Below are positions 1-12,633 of a DNA stretch of 64,000 nucleotides, piece after piece. The notes under the pieces were generated by a model that saw only the letters and a program-made list of their open reading frames with translations, was not told the origin of the DNA and ran no database searches. Location of the stretch: positions 1 to 64,000 of the forward strand of contig NZ_CP077107.1 of the NCBI RefSeq assembly GCF_019263745.1, written 5' to 3'. This stretch comes from Methanospirillum hungatei (GTDB lineage: Archaea; Halobacteriota; Methanomicrobia; Methanomicrobiales; Methanospirillaceae). The position numbers and the translations under genes were made by a program. Position 1 is the stretch's first letter. Every line of letters begins with the position of its first letter.

Positions 1-1480
1 AAAGCTCACTAATGATACTCCGGGTAAGTCCGTCTGGTTTTGAACAAAATTTAATCCCATTTGGTGCGGTGAGATCGCCATTCGGATCTTTTGTCTCTGG
101 TGAGGCATTGATGGTCATCATCGCCATCGGATACAAGGATTTCAGGTCAAGGACTACCACATTCTCTCTGATTCCTGAACTTGGTTCAAAAACAGTAGCG
201 CCTTCAAATTCATCACCCGGACTATAGCCTTTTGATGGTAGGATGAATTTTCCATGTGCCTTGCGGAGGATATAGATGTCAATGACATTTGAAGAGTTCA
301 AAGTTCGGTCCAGGGGACACCCGACATACTTAGCAATCTCCTGGTAAAACTCGATGATATTATTCTTCTGGTTTATTTTTACGCAGAGCTCGACATCTTT
401 GAAGTTATACTCAACCAGTTCATGGGGAGCCTCTTGCCACATCCGTGCTGTCATACCAGGCTGGTAATGAAATGCCTTCACGTCACCTACTTCGCGCTCT
501 CCTACCGCGTCCAGACGGTACGAGTCCAGTTTGGATGACTGCATCTTTTTATACGCGGCCAGAAGATCAAAATCAACTCTGCCCCTGACTCCAGAACGTT
601 CGCTCATCCCAGGCAACCGGGCAAGGCTGTCCGGAGGGAGGTTCAGAGTACGGATTCTCCCAAAAATGAATGGGAGATCGAAATCGGTGAAGTTCCACCC
701 TGAGAGTATGTCCGGGTTTTTCTCTCTGATGTATGCAGAAAAATCCCTGAGTAGTGACTTTTCATCATCGAAAACCCTGATGGTGTGAGTATCACTGCAA
801 AAACAGCCGTTTAGGAGAGTACTCCTGCAGAGATTCTCTAAATTTATTGATTTTTCCGCGTTCTGGAGAAGAAATGTTGTGTAGTGTTCGTCAAATGAGT
901 CCCAGGCAGTAATACATATAATGCGATCACGATCAGGGTTTGGAAGACCTCCTTTATCGTCCTCACATTCAATGTCAAGGAGACAATATCTGGATGGGGC
1001 ATGAACATCCGCTGGTTTTACTTCTGTAAACGGGACGATGGATGAACCAGATGGGACTGTTATTCCTCCGGTAATTCCTGCATCAATGAGATAACGGGTC
1101 GCAAAGGGAATGTCTGCTTCAAAATGTGTGTAATTTCCTCTGATATCCCTGACATCAGTAGGTCTTCGGGTGTAGAGTCTGCGAAGTTCTTCTCCGTGAA
1201 TGGATTTGAATGAGGTACTGTCAACTTTGATGACCTGGTCAGGGTGATTCCGGGCAACCTGTGATGCAAGGATGTATAAATACGGGAAAAATCCTGTAAC
1301 CTGGATCTCCTTTAGATCCCCCGTTTCAGTCCGGCCAAAAATATGGATTATCGGCCCGTCTGCAGCGGTTGAATATTCAACTTGATTGATGCTGAGTAGA
1401 ATTCTTTCGTCGCGTTGTGCCGTATCGGCTGAAAATGAACTATCAGTCTGATGTAAGGATAACTGGGCATCATCAGTCAT
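1..1480 (-). CDS. polB: Family B DNA polymerase, N-terminal part (runs off left edge)
   Basis: Replicative or repair DNA polymerase with 3'-5' proofreading; only the first 493 residues are in the window. The start is ATG at 1480, preceded by a strong GGAGGATATC ribosome site. Seen in order: the uracil-sensing/N-terminal domain; Exo I with D169-I-E171 (LLDIECEDD); Exo II around residues 263-268 (NFTDFD); Exo III around 358-362 (YNFKD); and polymerase motif A at 445-451 (DLKSLYP). All exonuclease acids needed for proofreading are present. Motifs B and C lie outside the window, so an intein in the missing part cannot be excluded. The start overlaps the stop of the upstream malate dehydrogenase gene by 8 nt, suggesting translational coupling. 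Confidence 0.95.
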   Translation of the reverse strand, partial: MTDDAQLSLHQTDSSFSADTAQRDERILLSINQVEYSTAADGPIIHIFGRTETGDLKEIQVTGFFPYLYILASQVARNHPDQVIKVDSTSFKSIHGEELRRLYTRRPTDVRDIRGNYTHFEADIPFATRYLIDAGITGGITVPSGSSIVPFTEVKPADVHAPSRYCLLDIECEDDKGGLPNPDRDRIICITAWDSFDEHYTTFLLQNAEKSINLENLCRSTLLNGCFCSDTHTIRVFDDEKSLLRDFSAYIREKNPDILSGWNFTDFDLPFIFGRIRTLNLPPDSLARLPGMSERSGVRGRVDFDLLAAYKKMQSSKLDSYRLDAVGEREVGDVKAFHYQPGMTARMWQEAPHELVEYNFKDVELCVKINQKNNIIEFYQEIAKYVGCPLDRTLNSSNVIDIYILRKAHGKFILPSKGYSPGDEFEGATVFEPSSGIRENVVVLDLKSLYPMAMMTINASPETKDPNGDLTAPNGIKFCSKPDGLTRSIISEL

Positions 1481-2342
1481 GTGATATCCTCCTGCAAAGG
1501 TCAGATACGAAGGTCGCTGCACTGTGGAAATGGTCATTCTCCCAGGTATCAAGATCCCATTCCTGAATCGAAATGATTCCTTCTCTTCCAATGACTACAG
1601 GGACGCCAAGAGAGCAACCAGTAAAACCATATTCTCCTTCAAGGATCGCAGAACATATGAGATCAGTCCTTGCGTCTTTGATTATAGATTCAATCAAATG
1701 CCATATGTGATATACAGGCGCATATTCAGTCGCGCCTTTCCCCTTGATGATTTCCATGCTAGCATTTCGGAGAGTTAATAAAATGTCATCTCTTATGGGG
1801 ATATCAACGTTTAATCCGGTTTTACTGAAAATAGGAACCTGATGTTCTCCATGTTCTCCAAGGATCATTCCATCACATCTTATGGATCGGTTTGCCAGTT
1901 CGTATTGAAATCGTGCACTATCAAGTTGTCCGCCAAATCCAATTATGCGGCTTTTTAGAATCCTTGTTGCTTTCCAGAGAAAATATGTCAGAATATCTGC
2001 AGGATTTGTAACTACTACAATAATCCCCTTGTAATTGGGAATAAGCGCAGCCAGTTCTGATGCAACCGGAACATTGCAGTCCAGTAATGCAGCTCTTGTT
2101 TTGATATTTTGGTTTCGTGGAAGGCCGGCTGTATAAAGTATAATGTCACATGTGGCAATGTCTATCGGATTTATTGAAACAGATACTGGACATCTCATAT
2201 GTTCGATGTCAAGTCGTTGCGCCTCGAGGAGTGCCTGGTTACAATCATACAAAACAAGATGATCTATTAGGCCACTTGATACGGCACGGGCTGCAACCCC
2301 GCCTCCTATGCGCCCAGTACCGAATACTGCAAGGCTGGTCAT
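1473..2342 (-). CDS. mdh: Malate dehydrogenase (LDH/MDH family)
   Basis: NAD(P)-dependent interconversion of malate and oxaloacetate, here feeding the partial TCA path of a methanogen. About 289 residues. The N-terminal Rossmann loop reads FGTGRIGGG, NPAD is the conserved cofactor-side motif, SARF carries the substrate-side Arg, and GEHGEH holds the catalytic His. The Arg in TAGLPR, where lactate dehydrogenases have Gln, favours malate specificity. The start at 2342 places the Rossmann strand at the N-terminus as usual; an upstream ATG at 2402 would add 20 atypical residues and collide with the divergent pyrD start. Lactate dehydrogenase activity is the alternative, less likely. The 3' end overlaps polB by 8 nt (ATGACTGA). 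Confidence 0.85.
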   Translation of the reverse strand: MTSLAVFGTGRIGGGVAARAVSSGLIDHLVLYDCNQALLEAQRLDIEHMRCPVSVSINPIDIATCDIILYTAGLPRNQNIKTRAALLDCNVPVASELAALIPNYKGIIVVVTNPADILTYFLWKATRILKSRIIGFGGQLDSARFQYELANRSIRCDGMILGEHGEHQVPIFSKTGLNVDIPIRDDILLTLRNASMEIIKGKGATEYAPVYHIWHLIESIIKDARTDLICSAILEGEYGFTGCSLGVPVVIGREGIISIQEWDLDTWENDHFHSAATFVSDLCRRISHD

Positions 2343-2400
2343 ATCCCATACCGATAGGAACGAAGAATAGATAATTACCATCATCCCCATTTCTCTCTTC

Positions 2401-3288
2401 ATGATCAGATTGAGTCGGGAATCCGTACATCTTGCGGGAGTGCCTGCCAGAAATCATCTGGTTCTCGCTGCAGGTGTGCTAGGAACCTGCGCTTCTTCTC
2501 TTTCACGGGTGCTTCATCAGGGAGCGGGAGCGGTAGTTACCAAGTCCATTGGTCCTGAACCGCGATATGGGCATGCCGGGCCATGTGTTGTTGTTTTGGA
2601 AGATGGTGTTATGAATGCGATGGGGCTTCCAAATCCATCCCGGGATTTTGTCGAGGAATTATCAACATTGGTGAATGAACCGGTGATTGTTAGTATTTTT
2701 GGCGGAAATCCTGAAGAGTTTCATGAAGTTGCAGGTTGGTTTGCAGAGAAAGCGCAGGCATTTGAACTCAATGTGAGTTGTCCACATGCAGCTGGCTTTG
2801 GTGCTCAGATTGGAACAAATCCTGATGTGGTAAAGGCCTGTACTGAAGCAGTAAAAGAGTGGAAAAAGCCAGTTTGGGTGAAATTAACGCCGAATGTCAC
2901 AGATATTACAGTAATTGGTAAAGCAGCTGAAGAAGGGGGTGCGGATGCAATTGTTGCCATCAATACCGTTCGCGCCATGCGTATTTCAACCGGACTGCGA
3001 CGGCCGGTTCTTGGGAATAAATTTGGGGGCCTTTCTGGAAAAGCGATTTTTCCCATCGCTGTCCGTTGTGTGTATGAACTCTATGAGGCCTGTTCAATTC
3101 CAATTATCGGATGTGGTGGCATTTCCTGCGCTGAGGATGTTATTGAGATGATGATGGCCGGGGCAGAGGGGGTTGAGATTGGAAGCGCCGTTGTCCAGGA
3201 TCCTGAAATTTTCAGGCATATCGGTGAGGAATTATATGCTCCTGACGGAATTTCCGCTCGTGAGATTGTGGGGTGTGCTCATGTCTGA
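2401..3288 (+). CDS. pyrD: Dihydroorotate dehydrogenase, catalytic subunit (class 1B)
   Basis: Oxidises dihydroorotate to orotate in pyrimidine synthesis, with FMN bound in a TIM barrel. 295 residues, a normal length. The catalytic base is the Cys of LNVSCPHA (about residue 130), characteristic of class 1 enzymes. KSIGPEP near residue 50 and the C-terminal [11 protein letters not shown] and EIGSAVV segments form the FMN phosphate-binding loops. The next gene encodes the PyrK electron-transfer subunit and starts inside the last codons, which identifies this as the NAD-linked 1B type. The gene is divergent from mdh, with about 58 bp between the two starts. Confidence 0.95.
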   Translation: MIRLSRESVHLAGVPARNHLVLAAGVLGTCASSLSRVLHQGAGAVVTKSIGPEPRYGHAGPCVVVLEDGVMNAMGLPNPSRDFVEELSTLVNEPVIVSIFGGNPEEFHEVAGWFAEKAQAFELNVSCPHAAGFGAQIGTNPDVVKACTEAVKEWKKPVWVKLTPNVTDITVIGKAAEEGGADAIVAINTVRAMRISTGLRRPVLGNKFGGLSGKAIFPIAVRCVYELYEACSIPIIGCGGISCAEDVIEMMMAGAEGVEIGSAVVQDPEIFRHIGEELYAPDGISAREIVGCAHV

Positions 3289-4042
3289 TGGTCTTCCTGT
3301 TCCAGTTACAATCACTCGCGTAGTACAGGAGAGTCCGGGTGTTAGAACTATTTTTTTCGATCAGAATTTCTCCTCCAATCCCGGCCAGTTTGTTATGGTT
3401 TGGGTTGTGGGCACCGATGAGATTCCAATGGCTTTGTCATATCCCAATGCGGTTACCGTTCAGCGCGTAGGGGAAGCAACATCAGCATTAGTTACAATGA
3501 AACCTGGTGAGAAAATCGGGATACGGGGGCCATTTGGTAATGGGTTTACCATCCGGGGAAAAATTCTTGCCATTGCAGGGGGAGTTGGAACAGCTCCCCT
3601 TCTCAGGATTGGGCTTGAGTATCCTGATGTTACATTCCTACTTGGTGCCAGGACTGCTAGTGAATTGATTTTCTATAGTGTTCTTTCATCTACGTGTGAT
3701 GTAAGGATTGCGACCGATGATGGATCTGCCGGTTATCATGGATATGTTGCAGGATTGCTCGATGAAATTGATCTTGATGAATATGAGAACATTGTAGTCT
3801 GTGGTCCTGATCCGATGATGCGTTCTGTCTTGTCTGTTCTTGAAAATAGGGATGTTCTTGAAAAATCACAGTTTAGCATGCACCGATATATGAAATGCGG
3901 GGTAGGGTTGTGCGGTTCATGCTGTATCGATCCTAATGGACTATGCGTCTGCAAGGATGGACCGGTATTTTCCGGGGAGATGCTGCTAAGAAGTGAACTA
4001 GGAAAATATCATAGAAATGCAGCAGGTTTAAAAGAAAAATAA
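3281..4042 (+). CDS. pyrK: Dihydroorotate dehydrogenase electron transfer subunit
   Basis: FAD and [2Fe-2S] protein that passes electrons from PyrD to NAD. About 253 residues. ALSYPN is the FAD-binding strand, GPFGNGF and the Gly-rich AGGVGTAPLL segment belong to the ferredoxin reductase-like NAD domain, and the C-terminus has four or more Cys in KCGVGLCGSCCIDPNGLCVC for the 2Fe-2S cluster. The start ATG at 3281 overlaps the pyrD stop by 8 nt (ATGTCTGA). Longer in-frame starts from 3173 would lie wholly inside pyrD and are rejected. The orotate produced can be used by pyrE at 59989-60507. Confidence 0.93.
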   Translation: MSDGLPVPVTITRVVQESPGVRTIFFDQNFSSNPGQFVMVWVVGTDEIPMALSYPNAVTVQRVGEATSALVTMKPGEKIGIRGPFGNGFTIRGKILAIAGGVGTAPLLRIGLEYPDVTFLLGARTASELIFYSVLSSTCDVRIATDDGSAGYHGYVAGLLDEIDLDEYENIVVCGPDPMMRSVLSVLENRDVLEKSQFSMHRYMKCGVGLCGSCCIDPNGLCVCKDGPVFSGEMLLRSELGKYHRNAAGLKEK

Positions 4043-4489
4043 TGAATAGTTAATATTTTTCCTTTTTTGGAAAATTAAAAACATAATTGGTTATTTTGAT
4101 CAAACCAAAAATGTATAAATATGACTCCGATGCTTTAGATCTCCAATATTTGAGATTTAATTCATAATTGCGAATAAGAAACCTTATACGTTCACTGATA
4201 CAAATGGAGTATGTAATACCACAAAGAGAGGTATGGTGTAATCTACACCAAGCTGATACGTTAGTATTCATGTTTGGTACTCCTCGCATCAACACTCCGC
4301 CATACCTTCTTTGTTGGTCTTTTTTGAAGATTTCATTTTTGAGTATATTTCCAGAAGATTTTAGATCTGCTGAGAATCATTTCGGCAACTACATATACTC
4401 ATGACTACAACTTTGTTATCCCACACGCTTCCTGAAACATCAGGAGCCGGCGGCCGGGGAATGTCTGCTTCGGAAGGTAAATACAAAAG

Positions 4490-4496
4490 TATATAA
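4490..4496 (+). promoter_or_regulatory. Probable main TATA box of the rRNA operon
   Basis: TATATAA preceded directly by a purine-rich BRE-like AAAAG. With usual archaeal spacing, transcription would start about 4516-4522, upstream of the 16S processing stem at 4575. Confidence 0.6.
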
Positions 4497-4574
4497 CCTT
4501 CAGGGAGCAACGTAAGAGGCCGTTTTAATGGAGAGCCGACGAATGCATTGAAGTGCAGTATCGGTTCTGACATA

Positions 4575-4610
4575 GGAATACTGGTAATGTGGATATCTGT
4601 CTACATCTGC
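4575..4610 (+). other. 5' strand of the pre-16S processing stem (partner 6133-6168)
   Basis: 4575-4584 (GGAATACTGG) pairs completely, with one G-U, with 6159-6168, and 4596-4610 pairs with 6133-6147 with one A-C mismatch. The intervening 11 and 11 nt on the two sides are mostly unpaired, which is where the archaeal bulge-helix-bulge cut by the tRNA splicing endonuclease is expected. I could not resolve the exact bulge-helix-bulge by hand. Confidence 0.75.
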
Positions 4611-4648
4611 CAATACTTTAAGTGATACAGTGTGCGAGAAATTTGGAA

Positions 4649-6114
<1,466 letters not shown>

Positions 6115-6182
6115 AACGAAATGAAAGTAGTAGCAGATGCAGACAGACCATAGAGTTGCCAGTGTTCCGGAATGGAATCAGA

Positions 6183-6255
6183 GGGCTCGTAGCTCAGTTG
6201 GAAGAGCGCGGCGTTTGCAACGCCGAGGCCTGGGGTTCAAATCCCCACGGGTCCA
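6183..6255 (+). tRNA. tRNA-Ala (anticodon TGC) in the 16S-23S spacer
   Basis: A 73-nt cloverleaf with no intron and no encoded CCA. The acceptor stem starts GGGCTCG and closes with CGGGTCC plus discriminator A. The anticodon loop TTTGCAA gives TGC, and the T arm is GGGGTTCAAATCCCC. tRNA-Ala in this spacer is the usual euryarchaeal arrangement. Confidence 0.97.
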
Positions 6256-6369
6256 CTGGTGTTAGATTTTAGATGCACCCGGTCTGGCGACAGATCCGGG
6301 GAAGGGCTTGAGACCCCGTGAAACCGGGGCAATGATACGCTGTGTAAAGGAGACGCAGAAAGAGATCAC

Positions 6370-6406
6370 TAGGCGTTTCTGGACGTTACATGGGTTTGAA
6401 GAAACT
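6370..6406 (+). other. 5' strand of the pre-23S processing stem (partner 9331-9365)
   Basis: Two paired blocks flank small opposed unpaired segments. TGGGTTTGAAGAAACT (about 6391-6406) pairs with 9331-9345, and TAGGCGTTTCTGG (6370-6382) pairs with about 9353-9365 with small irregularities. The interior segments near 6383-6390 and 9346-9352 are the likely endonuclease site of the archaeal bulge-helix-bulge. Confidence 0.75.
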
Positions 6407-6408
6407 AC

Positions 6409-9327
<2,919 letters not shown>

Positions 9328-9404
9328 TTCAGTTTCTCAAACCCAGACGAAATCCTGAAACGCTACTGATTCTTTTCATGCGTCTCCAACACTGTCCAAG
9401 CCAG

Positions 9405-9476
9405 GCCAAGATGGCGGAGCGGCCACGCGGTTGACTGCAGATCAACTACACTCCGGTTCAAATCCGGATCTTGGCT
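9405..9476 (+). tRNA. tRNA-Cys (anticodon GCA) between 23S and 5S
   Basis: A 72-nt cloverleaf. The acceptor stem GCCAAGA pairs perfectly with TCTTGGC, followed by discriminator T, which is the cysteine identity base. The anticodon loop CTGCAGA is closed by GTTGA/TCAAC, and the T arm is TCCGGTTCAAATCCGGA. It sits 3 nt before the first 5S gene, so it is part of the same transcript. Confidence 0.97.
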
Positions 9477-9479
9477 CTC

Positions 9480-9600
9480 AATAGCGGCCACAGCAGGTGT
9501 GTTACACCCGTTCCCTTTCCGAACACGGAAGTTAAGACCCCTCACGTGGATGACGGTACTGAGGTACGCGAGTCCTCGGGAAACCTTCCTCGCTGCTATT
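9480..9600 (+). rRNA. rrf: 5S ribosomal RNA, copy 1
   Basis: A 121-nt archaeal 5S rRNA. The first bases AATAGCGGCC pair with the terminal GCTGCTATT, and the loop carrying CCCGTTCCCTTTCCGAACACGG is intact. It follows tRNA-Cys by 3 nt. Confidence 0.95.
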
Positions 9601-9676
9601 GTTCAAGTAAGAAATTATCTATTGTTACTGATACAGAAGCAAATGGCTTTATCGGGTCAAACCGATGTTCAGTTTC

Positions 9677-9797
9677 AATAGCGGCCACAGCAGGTGTGTT
9701 ACACCCGTTCCCTTTCCGAACACGGAAGTTAAGACACCTCACGTGGATGACGGTACTGAGGTACGCGAGTCCTCGGGAAATCATTCACGCTGCTATT
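9677..9797 (+). rRNA. rrf: 5S ribosomal RNA, copy 2 (tandem duplicate)
   Basis: A second 121-nt 5S rRNA, 197 nt downstream of copy 1. By eye the two differ at five positions: one in the middle (CCC versus CAC) and four clustered about 10-20 nt before the 3' end. The terminal stem is intact, so it looks functional. Confidence 0.93.
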
Positions 9798-9895
9798 GTT
9801 CAAGTAAGAAATTCTATTTCGAGATAATATTTGTCAACAATTTCAGTATAGTTAGATAAATATTTAAAAAATATAATCAATTGTACCGTTATTAT

Positions 9896-10126
9896 ATGGT
9901 TGCCATCAGAAATGTTGAAGAATATGAGTGGCTCGTCTATCTATTTGATGGAGTAACCTTAGTTTTTGTCGGTCTATTTCTTATAGGAACATTAATTGGT
10001 TCTTCTAATAATGAAAGAACATTACCAACTATGGTAGCTTCTCTTGCCTGTATAGTTATGTCAATTTATTTTTTTGCTGAAGCTCTATTTGCACGAAATA
10101 AGAAAAAATTTGAATTAAAAATTTAA
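9896..10126 (+). CDS. Small two-helix membrane protein of unknown function
   Basis: About 76 residues, not recognised. Two hydrophobic stretches are seen, roughly residues 17-36 (LVYLFDG..VGLFLIGTLIG) and 44-66 (TMVASLACIVMSIYFFAEALF), followed by a Lys-rich tail, so the N-terminus and the basic tail probably face the same side. The ATG at 9896 is preferred because a TATA-like element at about 9860-9870 would start transcription almost on it, giving a leaderless message; a TTG at 9881 is the alternative. Strongly AT-rich, like the next gene. No function is proposed. Confidence 0.55.
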   Translation: MVAIRNVEEYEWLVYLFDGVTLVFVGLFLIGTLIGSSNNERTLPTMVASLACIVMSIYFFAEALFARNKKKFELKI

Positions 10127-10207
10127 ATATTTTAGATAATTCCTTATTTAATTAGATATTGAATATTTGTAACAAAATATTTCAGATATTATATATCATA
10201 TAATATA

Positions 10208-10648
10208 ATGCCTGAATTATCAGAAGAACGTGCGAATCAATTGGTCAATACATTTTCAACAATTTCAATCGCAGTTTATGTTGGTGTTGCGATTCTCCTT
10301 TCCATAATTGCGTTATTATCACTAATTGAATCTTTTCTTGAAGTTGTCGTAATTTTGTCTTCAATGCATTGGGAAGAAGGGATAGTCCAGGTGATATATT
10401 CAATTTTATTTACGATAATAATTATTGAGTTATTTGAAACCGTTACCGTTTATTTAAAAACAAAGCGGGTTCCAGTACGTGCTCTTCTTATTGTTGCATT
10501 AACTGCTCTGATCAGACATATAATTGTTATTAATATCAGTGAAACAGAAATATATCATTATTTAGGTATTTCTGTTATTATGGCGGTACTTATTGCAGGC
10601 GTCTATCTCTTAAAAGAAGATATTCATTCTGGTAATTTAATAAATTAG
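10208..10648 (+). CDS. PsiE-like (phosphate-starvation-inducible E family) membrane protein
   Basis: 146 residues with four predicted membrane helices, at about 17-44, 60-80, 93-110 and 120-136. The spacing of the helices and the central segment with ELFETVTVYLKTKRVPVRALLIVALTALIRHIIV match the PsiE family, whose biochemical role is unknown. It lies alone between a small membrane protein and the cheC-like gene, and AT-rich sequence with TATA-like motifs precedes the ATG. Assignment to the family is by recognition of the pattern only. Confidence 0.7.
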   Translation: MPELSEERANQLVNTFSTISIAVYVGVAILLSIIALLSLIESFLEVVVILSSMHWEEGIVQVIYSILFTIIIIELFETVTVYLKTKRVPVRALLIVALTALIRHIIVINISETEIYHYLGISVIMAVLIAGVYLLKEDIHSGNLIN

Positions 10649-10725
10649 AAAACTTATTGAAATCTTTTTTTCCATGGTCAATCAGATATACTAAGAGCAA
10701 TAATAGTTTCAGTATTGAGTAGGAT

Positions 10726-11376
10726 ATGAGTTCAAAAATAATAACCGACGGAACAGAAATTCTGACAGATGAACAAGCAGATGAATTATGGGAGCTAGGA
10801 AATAGTGGGGCACAAAATGCTGCAACTGCTCTTTCTTCTTTAATTGGAGTACCAATTTCGATCACTGTTCAAAAGATAATAATGGTAAGACTGGAAAATC
10901 TTCAAAACTATTTAGATGATTCGATTGCGTCAATGGTTGTATTCCAGGTACGTGGTCAGGTGTCAGGAAATGGATCAATAATTCTCCATGTACCAAAAAA
11001 ATCAATAATCAGATTATCTTCGATAATGTTGGCAGCACCTGATGAGGATCGTGAAATTAGTGAAATGGATATGAGTATGCTTCATGAAATTGGGAATATA
11101 ATGACATCTTCATATCTTGATGCATGTGCAAATCTGTTATCTCTTATGCTTATTCCATCTCCACCTTCAATGGTTATTGATATGCCTCATGCGGTCATTC
11201 AGTCAGTTATTGCTGGTCAGGAATTTGATGAAGAGTTAGATCAGATACTATTATTCAAAACAGATATGCATTGTGCTGAGTTTGATTTAGAAGCAGGTTT
11301 ACTTCTTTTACCTTCAAAATCGCTCCTTCATGAATTACTTGAGCGGTTTAGAAAAGTTAAGGCGGATAAAACCTGA
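10726..11376 (+). CDS. CheC-like chemotaxis phosphatase family protein
   Basis: 216 residues. CheC proteins dephosphorylate CheY-P and bind CheD in archaeal and Bacillus-type chemotaxis. Both repeats of the family's phosphatase signature (Glu, then Asn three residues on) are visible: ELGNSGAQNAATAL near residue 27 and LHEIGNIMTSSYLDA near residue 123. The start ATG follows GTAGGAT, with a TATA-like element near 10687. No cheY, cheA or cheD lies nearby, so it may be an orphan CheC acting on a receiver-domain protein elsewhere. Confidence 0.82.
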   Translation: MSSKIITDGTEILTDEQADELWELGNSGAQNAATALSSLIGVPISITVQKIIMVRLENLQNYLDDSIASMVVFQVRGQVSGNGSIILHVPKKSIIRLSSIMLAAPDEDREISEMDMSMLHEIGNIMTSSYLDACANLLSLMLIPSPPSMVIDMPHAVIQSVIAGQEFDEELDQILLFKTDMHCAEFDLEAGLLLLPSKSLLHELLERFRKVKADKT

Positions 11377-11477
11377 ATACATCATATTAAAAATTAACTT
11401 TTAGATTTCCATATAAGGAATTTAGATCAATAGGGCTTTTGGTAATATATCTATTGATTCGAGATCATTAGTACTTG

Positions 11478-12341
11478 ATGTACCTTCTTTTATGTCCCTG
11501 TATAAAAAATCCAGAATTACGTGCAAGGGGAATTACTCATCAAAATGATTTAGATGTCTTTTATCAGGTCTTATTACGATGTAAAACTTTTAAAATATCA
11601 ATAAAAATGCTTCCCTGTGCAGAGACTATTTTTCTTGGACCTAATCATGAACCTGGTCATTTTATTGGCAGACTGGATTCTCCAGATTTTTCTAATCTTA
11701 TATCTAAATTTGAAGATAAGATTCGTGATGAATGGAAAAATGAAGGTTTGCCATATGCGATTATTGGAGTTGATTCATCTCCGGTTTGTGGTGTCCGGTA
11801 CACCTGGTATGGTTCTGTAAATGGTTCTGATGCAAAGATCCCTGGGAGAGGGTTCTTTTTACAACGTTTTCCAGAAATACTTGCATATGATGTTTTTGAA
11901 GCAGCGTGTTGGAAAGTATATCTGGCTGCTCCGTTATTTTCTGAAGCTGAATGCGATTTTAATAGAAAATTAGCTGACATAATATCCGGCTATGCAATGC
12001 AGGTTCATCTTCCCCAGGATTGTGGAGATTCAGAGCATTCACGAACCATTTCTATTCAAAAAGAAATATTTGAAAAAAATCTACAAGCAATTGACAATGC
12101 AGATATTGTTGTTGCAGTAATAGATGGTGCGGATGCAGATTCAGGAACATCATGGGAGATGGGGTATGCATTTGCCCAAAGGAAAAAGATTATTTCACTC
12201 CGAACAGATTTCAGACATGTTGGTTATAATGAGCGGGTGAATCTGATGCTTGAGCAGTCATCAGTGGTTGTGAATGATATTTCATCACTTATTCAGGCCT
12301 TACCCTGTCCAATTCCGATACGGCCATTCAGAGATATGTAA
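11478..12341 (+). CDS. Fusion of a TudS/DUF523-like desulfidase domain and a nucleoside 2-deoxyribosyltransferase-like domain
   Basis: About 287 residues in two parts. The N-terminal part (about 1-140) has CPCIKNPELRARGI at the start and DSSPVCGVRYT near residue 100. These resemble the Cys signatures of DUF523/TudS proteins, which remove sulfur from thiouracil using an Fe-S cluster. The C-terminal part (about 147-287) has VYLAAPLF, DNADIVVAVIDG and SGTSWEMGYAFAQ, the motifs of nucleoside 2-deoxyribosyltransferases (Asp and Glu of the active site visible). A combined role in salvage or repair of thiolated or odd nucleosides is an inference. The start is ATG 11478; a TTG directly before it is also possible. 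Confidence 0.7.
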   Translation: MYLLLCPCIKNPELRARGITHQNDLDVFYQVLLRCKTFKISIKMLPCAETIFLGPNHEPGHFIGRLDSPDFSNLISKFEDKIRDEWKNEGLPYAIIGVDSSPVCGVRYTWYGSVNGSDAKIPGRGFFLQRFPEILAYDVFEAACWKVYLAAPLFSEAECDFNRKLADIISGYAMQVHLPQDCGDSEHSRTISIQKEIFEKNLQAIDNADIVVAVIDGADADSGTSWEMGYAFAQRKKIISLRTDFRHVGYNERVNLMLEQSSVVVNDISSLIQALPCPIPIRPFRDM

Positions 12342-12495
12342 TAAAATAATTTCTCATGTTCATTTCGATAAACCGGGCTTATTTACTGATATTTATACAA
12401 TAAGATCATGGTGATAAATACGGTTTTTCAGATGAAATTTGAGAAATACATCAGAATTCTATCAATAATTTTATCACGTATCTCCATTCTTCAGT

Positions 12496-12633
12496 TCATT
12501 TTTTTAAAAAATAGGTTTGAATCATTTTTATCGCACAGAATGATCCACACATTGTGCAGTTTGTATCGGTTGGAGTACCTCGTCCAGCCTCTTCCGGGTC
12601 CAGAGCATATATTGCCTGTTCCTGAAAATTCAT
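12496..12633 (-). CDS. Detached C-terminal Fe-S segment of the ThiC-like protein
   Basis: A 45-residue reading frame that starts with ATG overlapping the TGA stop of the ThiC-like gene (ATGA). It contains IYALDPEEAG and then CTMCGSFCAIKM, the cluster of three Cys with which ThiC holds its [4Fe-4S] cluster at the extreme C-terminus (here spaced CX2CX3C). The alignment to ThiC runs straight on from the upstream frame, so both halves derive from one gene. Either the shift is a recent mutation, or the segment is made as a separate peptide by coupled translation or by a -1 frameshift. The last residues after KMI look non-conserved. Confidence 0.65.
   Translation of the reverse strand: MNFQEQAIYALDPEEAGRGTPTDTNCTMCGSFCAIKMIQTYFLKK

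Larger units (their letters stand above)
4043..4648 (+). promoter_or_regulatory. rRNA operon leader with several promoter-like TATA elements
   Basis: No convincing gene lies in these 606 bases. The segment is AT-rich until about 4440. It contains TATA-like elements at 4114-4120 (TATAAAT), about 4183-4190 (CTTATACG), about 4391-4400 and 4490-4496 (TATATAA preceded by purine-rich AAAAG). The last is the best match to an archaeal BRE-TATA and would give a leader of roughly 130 nt. A perfect 7-bp inverted repeat, TGGTGTA-ATC-TACACCA, sits at 4234-4250. Several spaced promoters are common upstream of archaeal rRNA operons. Which ones are used cannot be told from sequence. Confidence 0.6.
9478..9812 (+). 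repeat. Tandem duplication of the 5S rRNA unit
   Basis: Two direct copies of about 138 bp (9478-9615 and 9675-9812), each containing a 5S gene and the same 3' flank GTTCAAGTAAGAAATT, separated by about 60 bp of unrelated AT-rich sequence. The shared flanks show that the duplication included short sequence outside the mature RNA. Confidence 0.9.

Noticed and set aside
4050-4295. 81-codon minus-strand frame before the rRNA operon
   Set aside because: Low-complexity, no ribosome site, and it covers promoter-like elements.
9471-9859. Overlapping frames with repeated protein sequence around 9500-9850
   Set aside because: The repetition is caused by the tandem 5S genes; no protein is expected.
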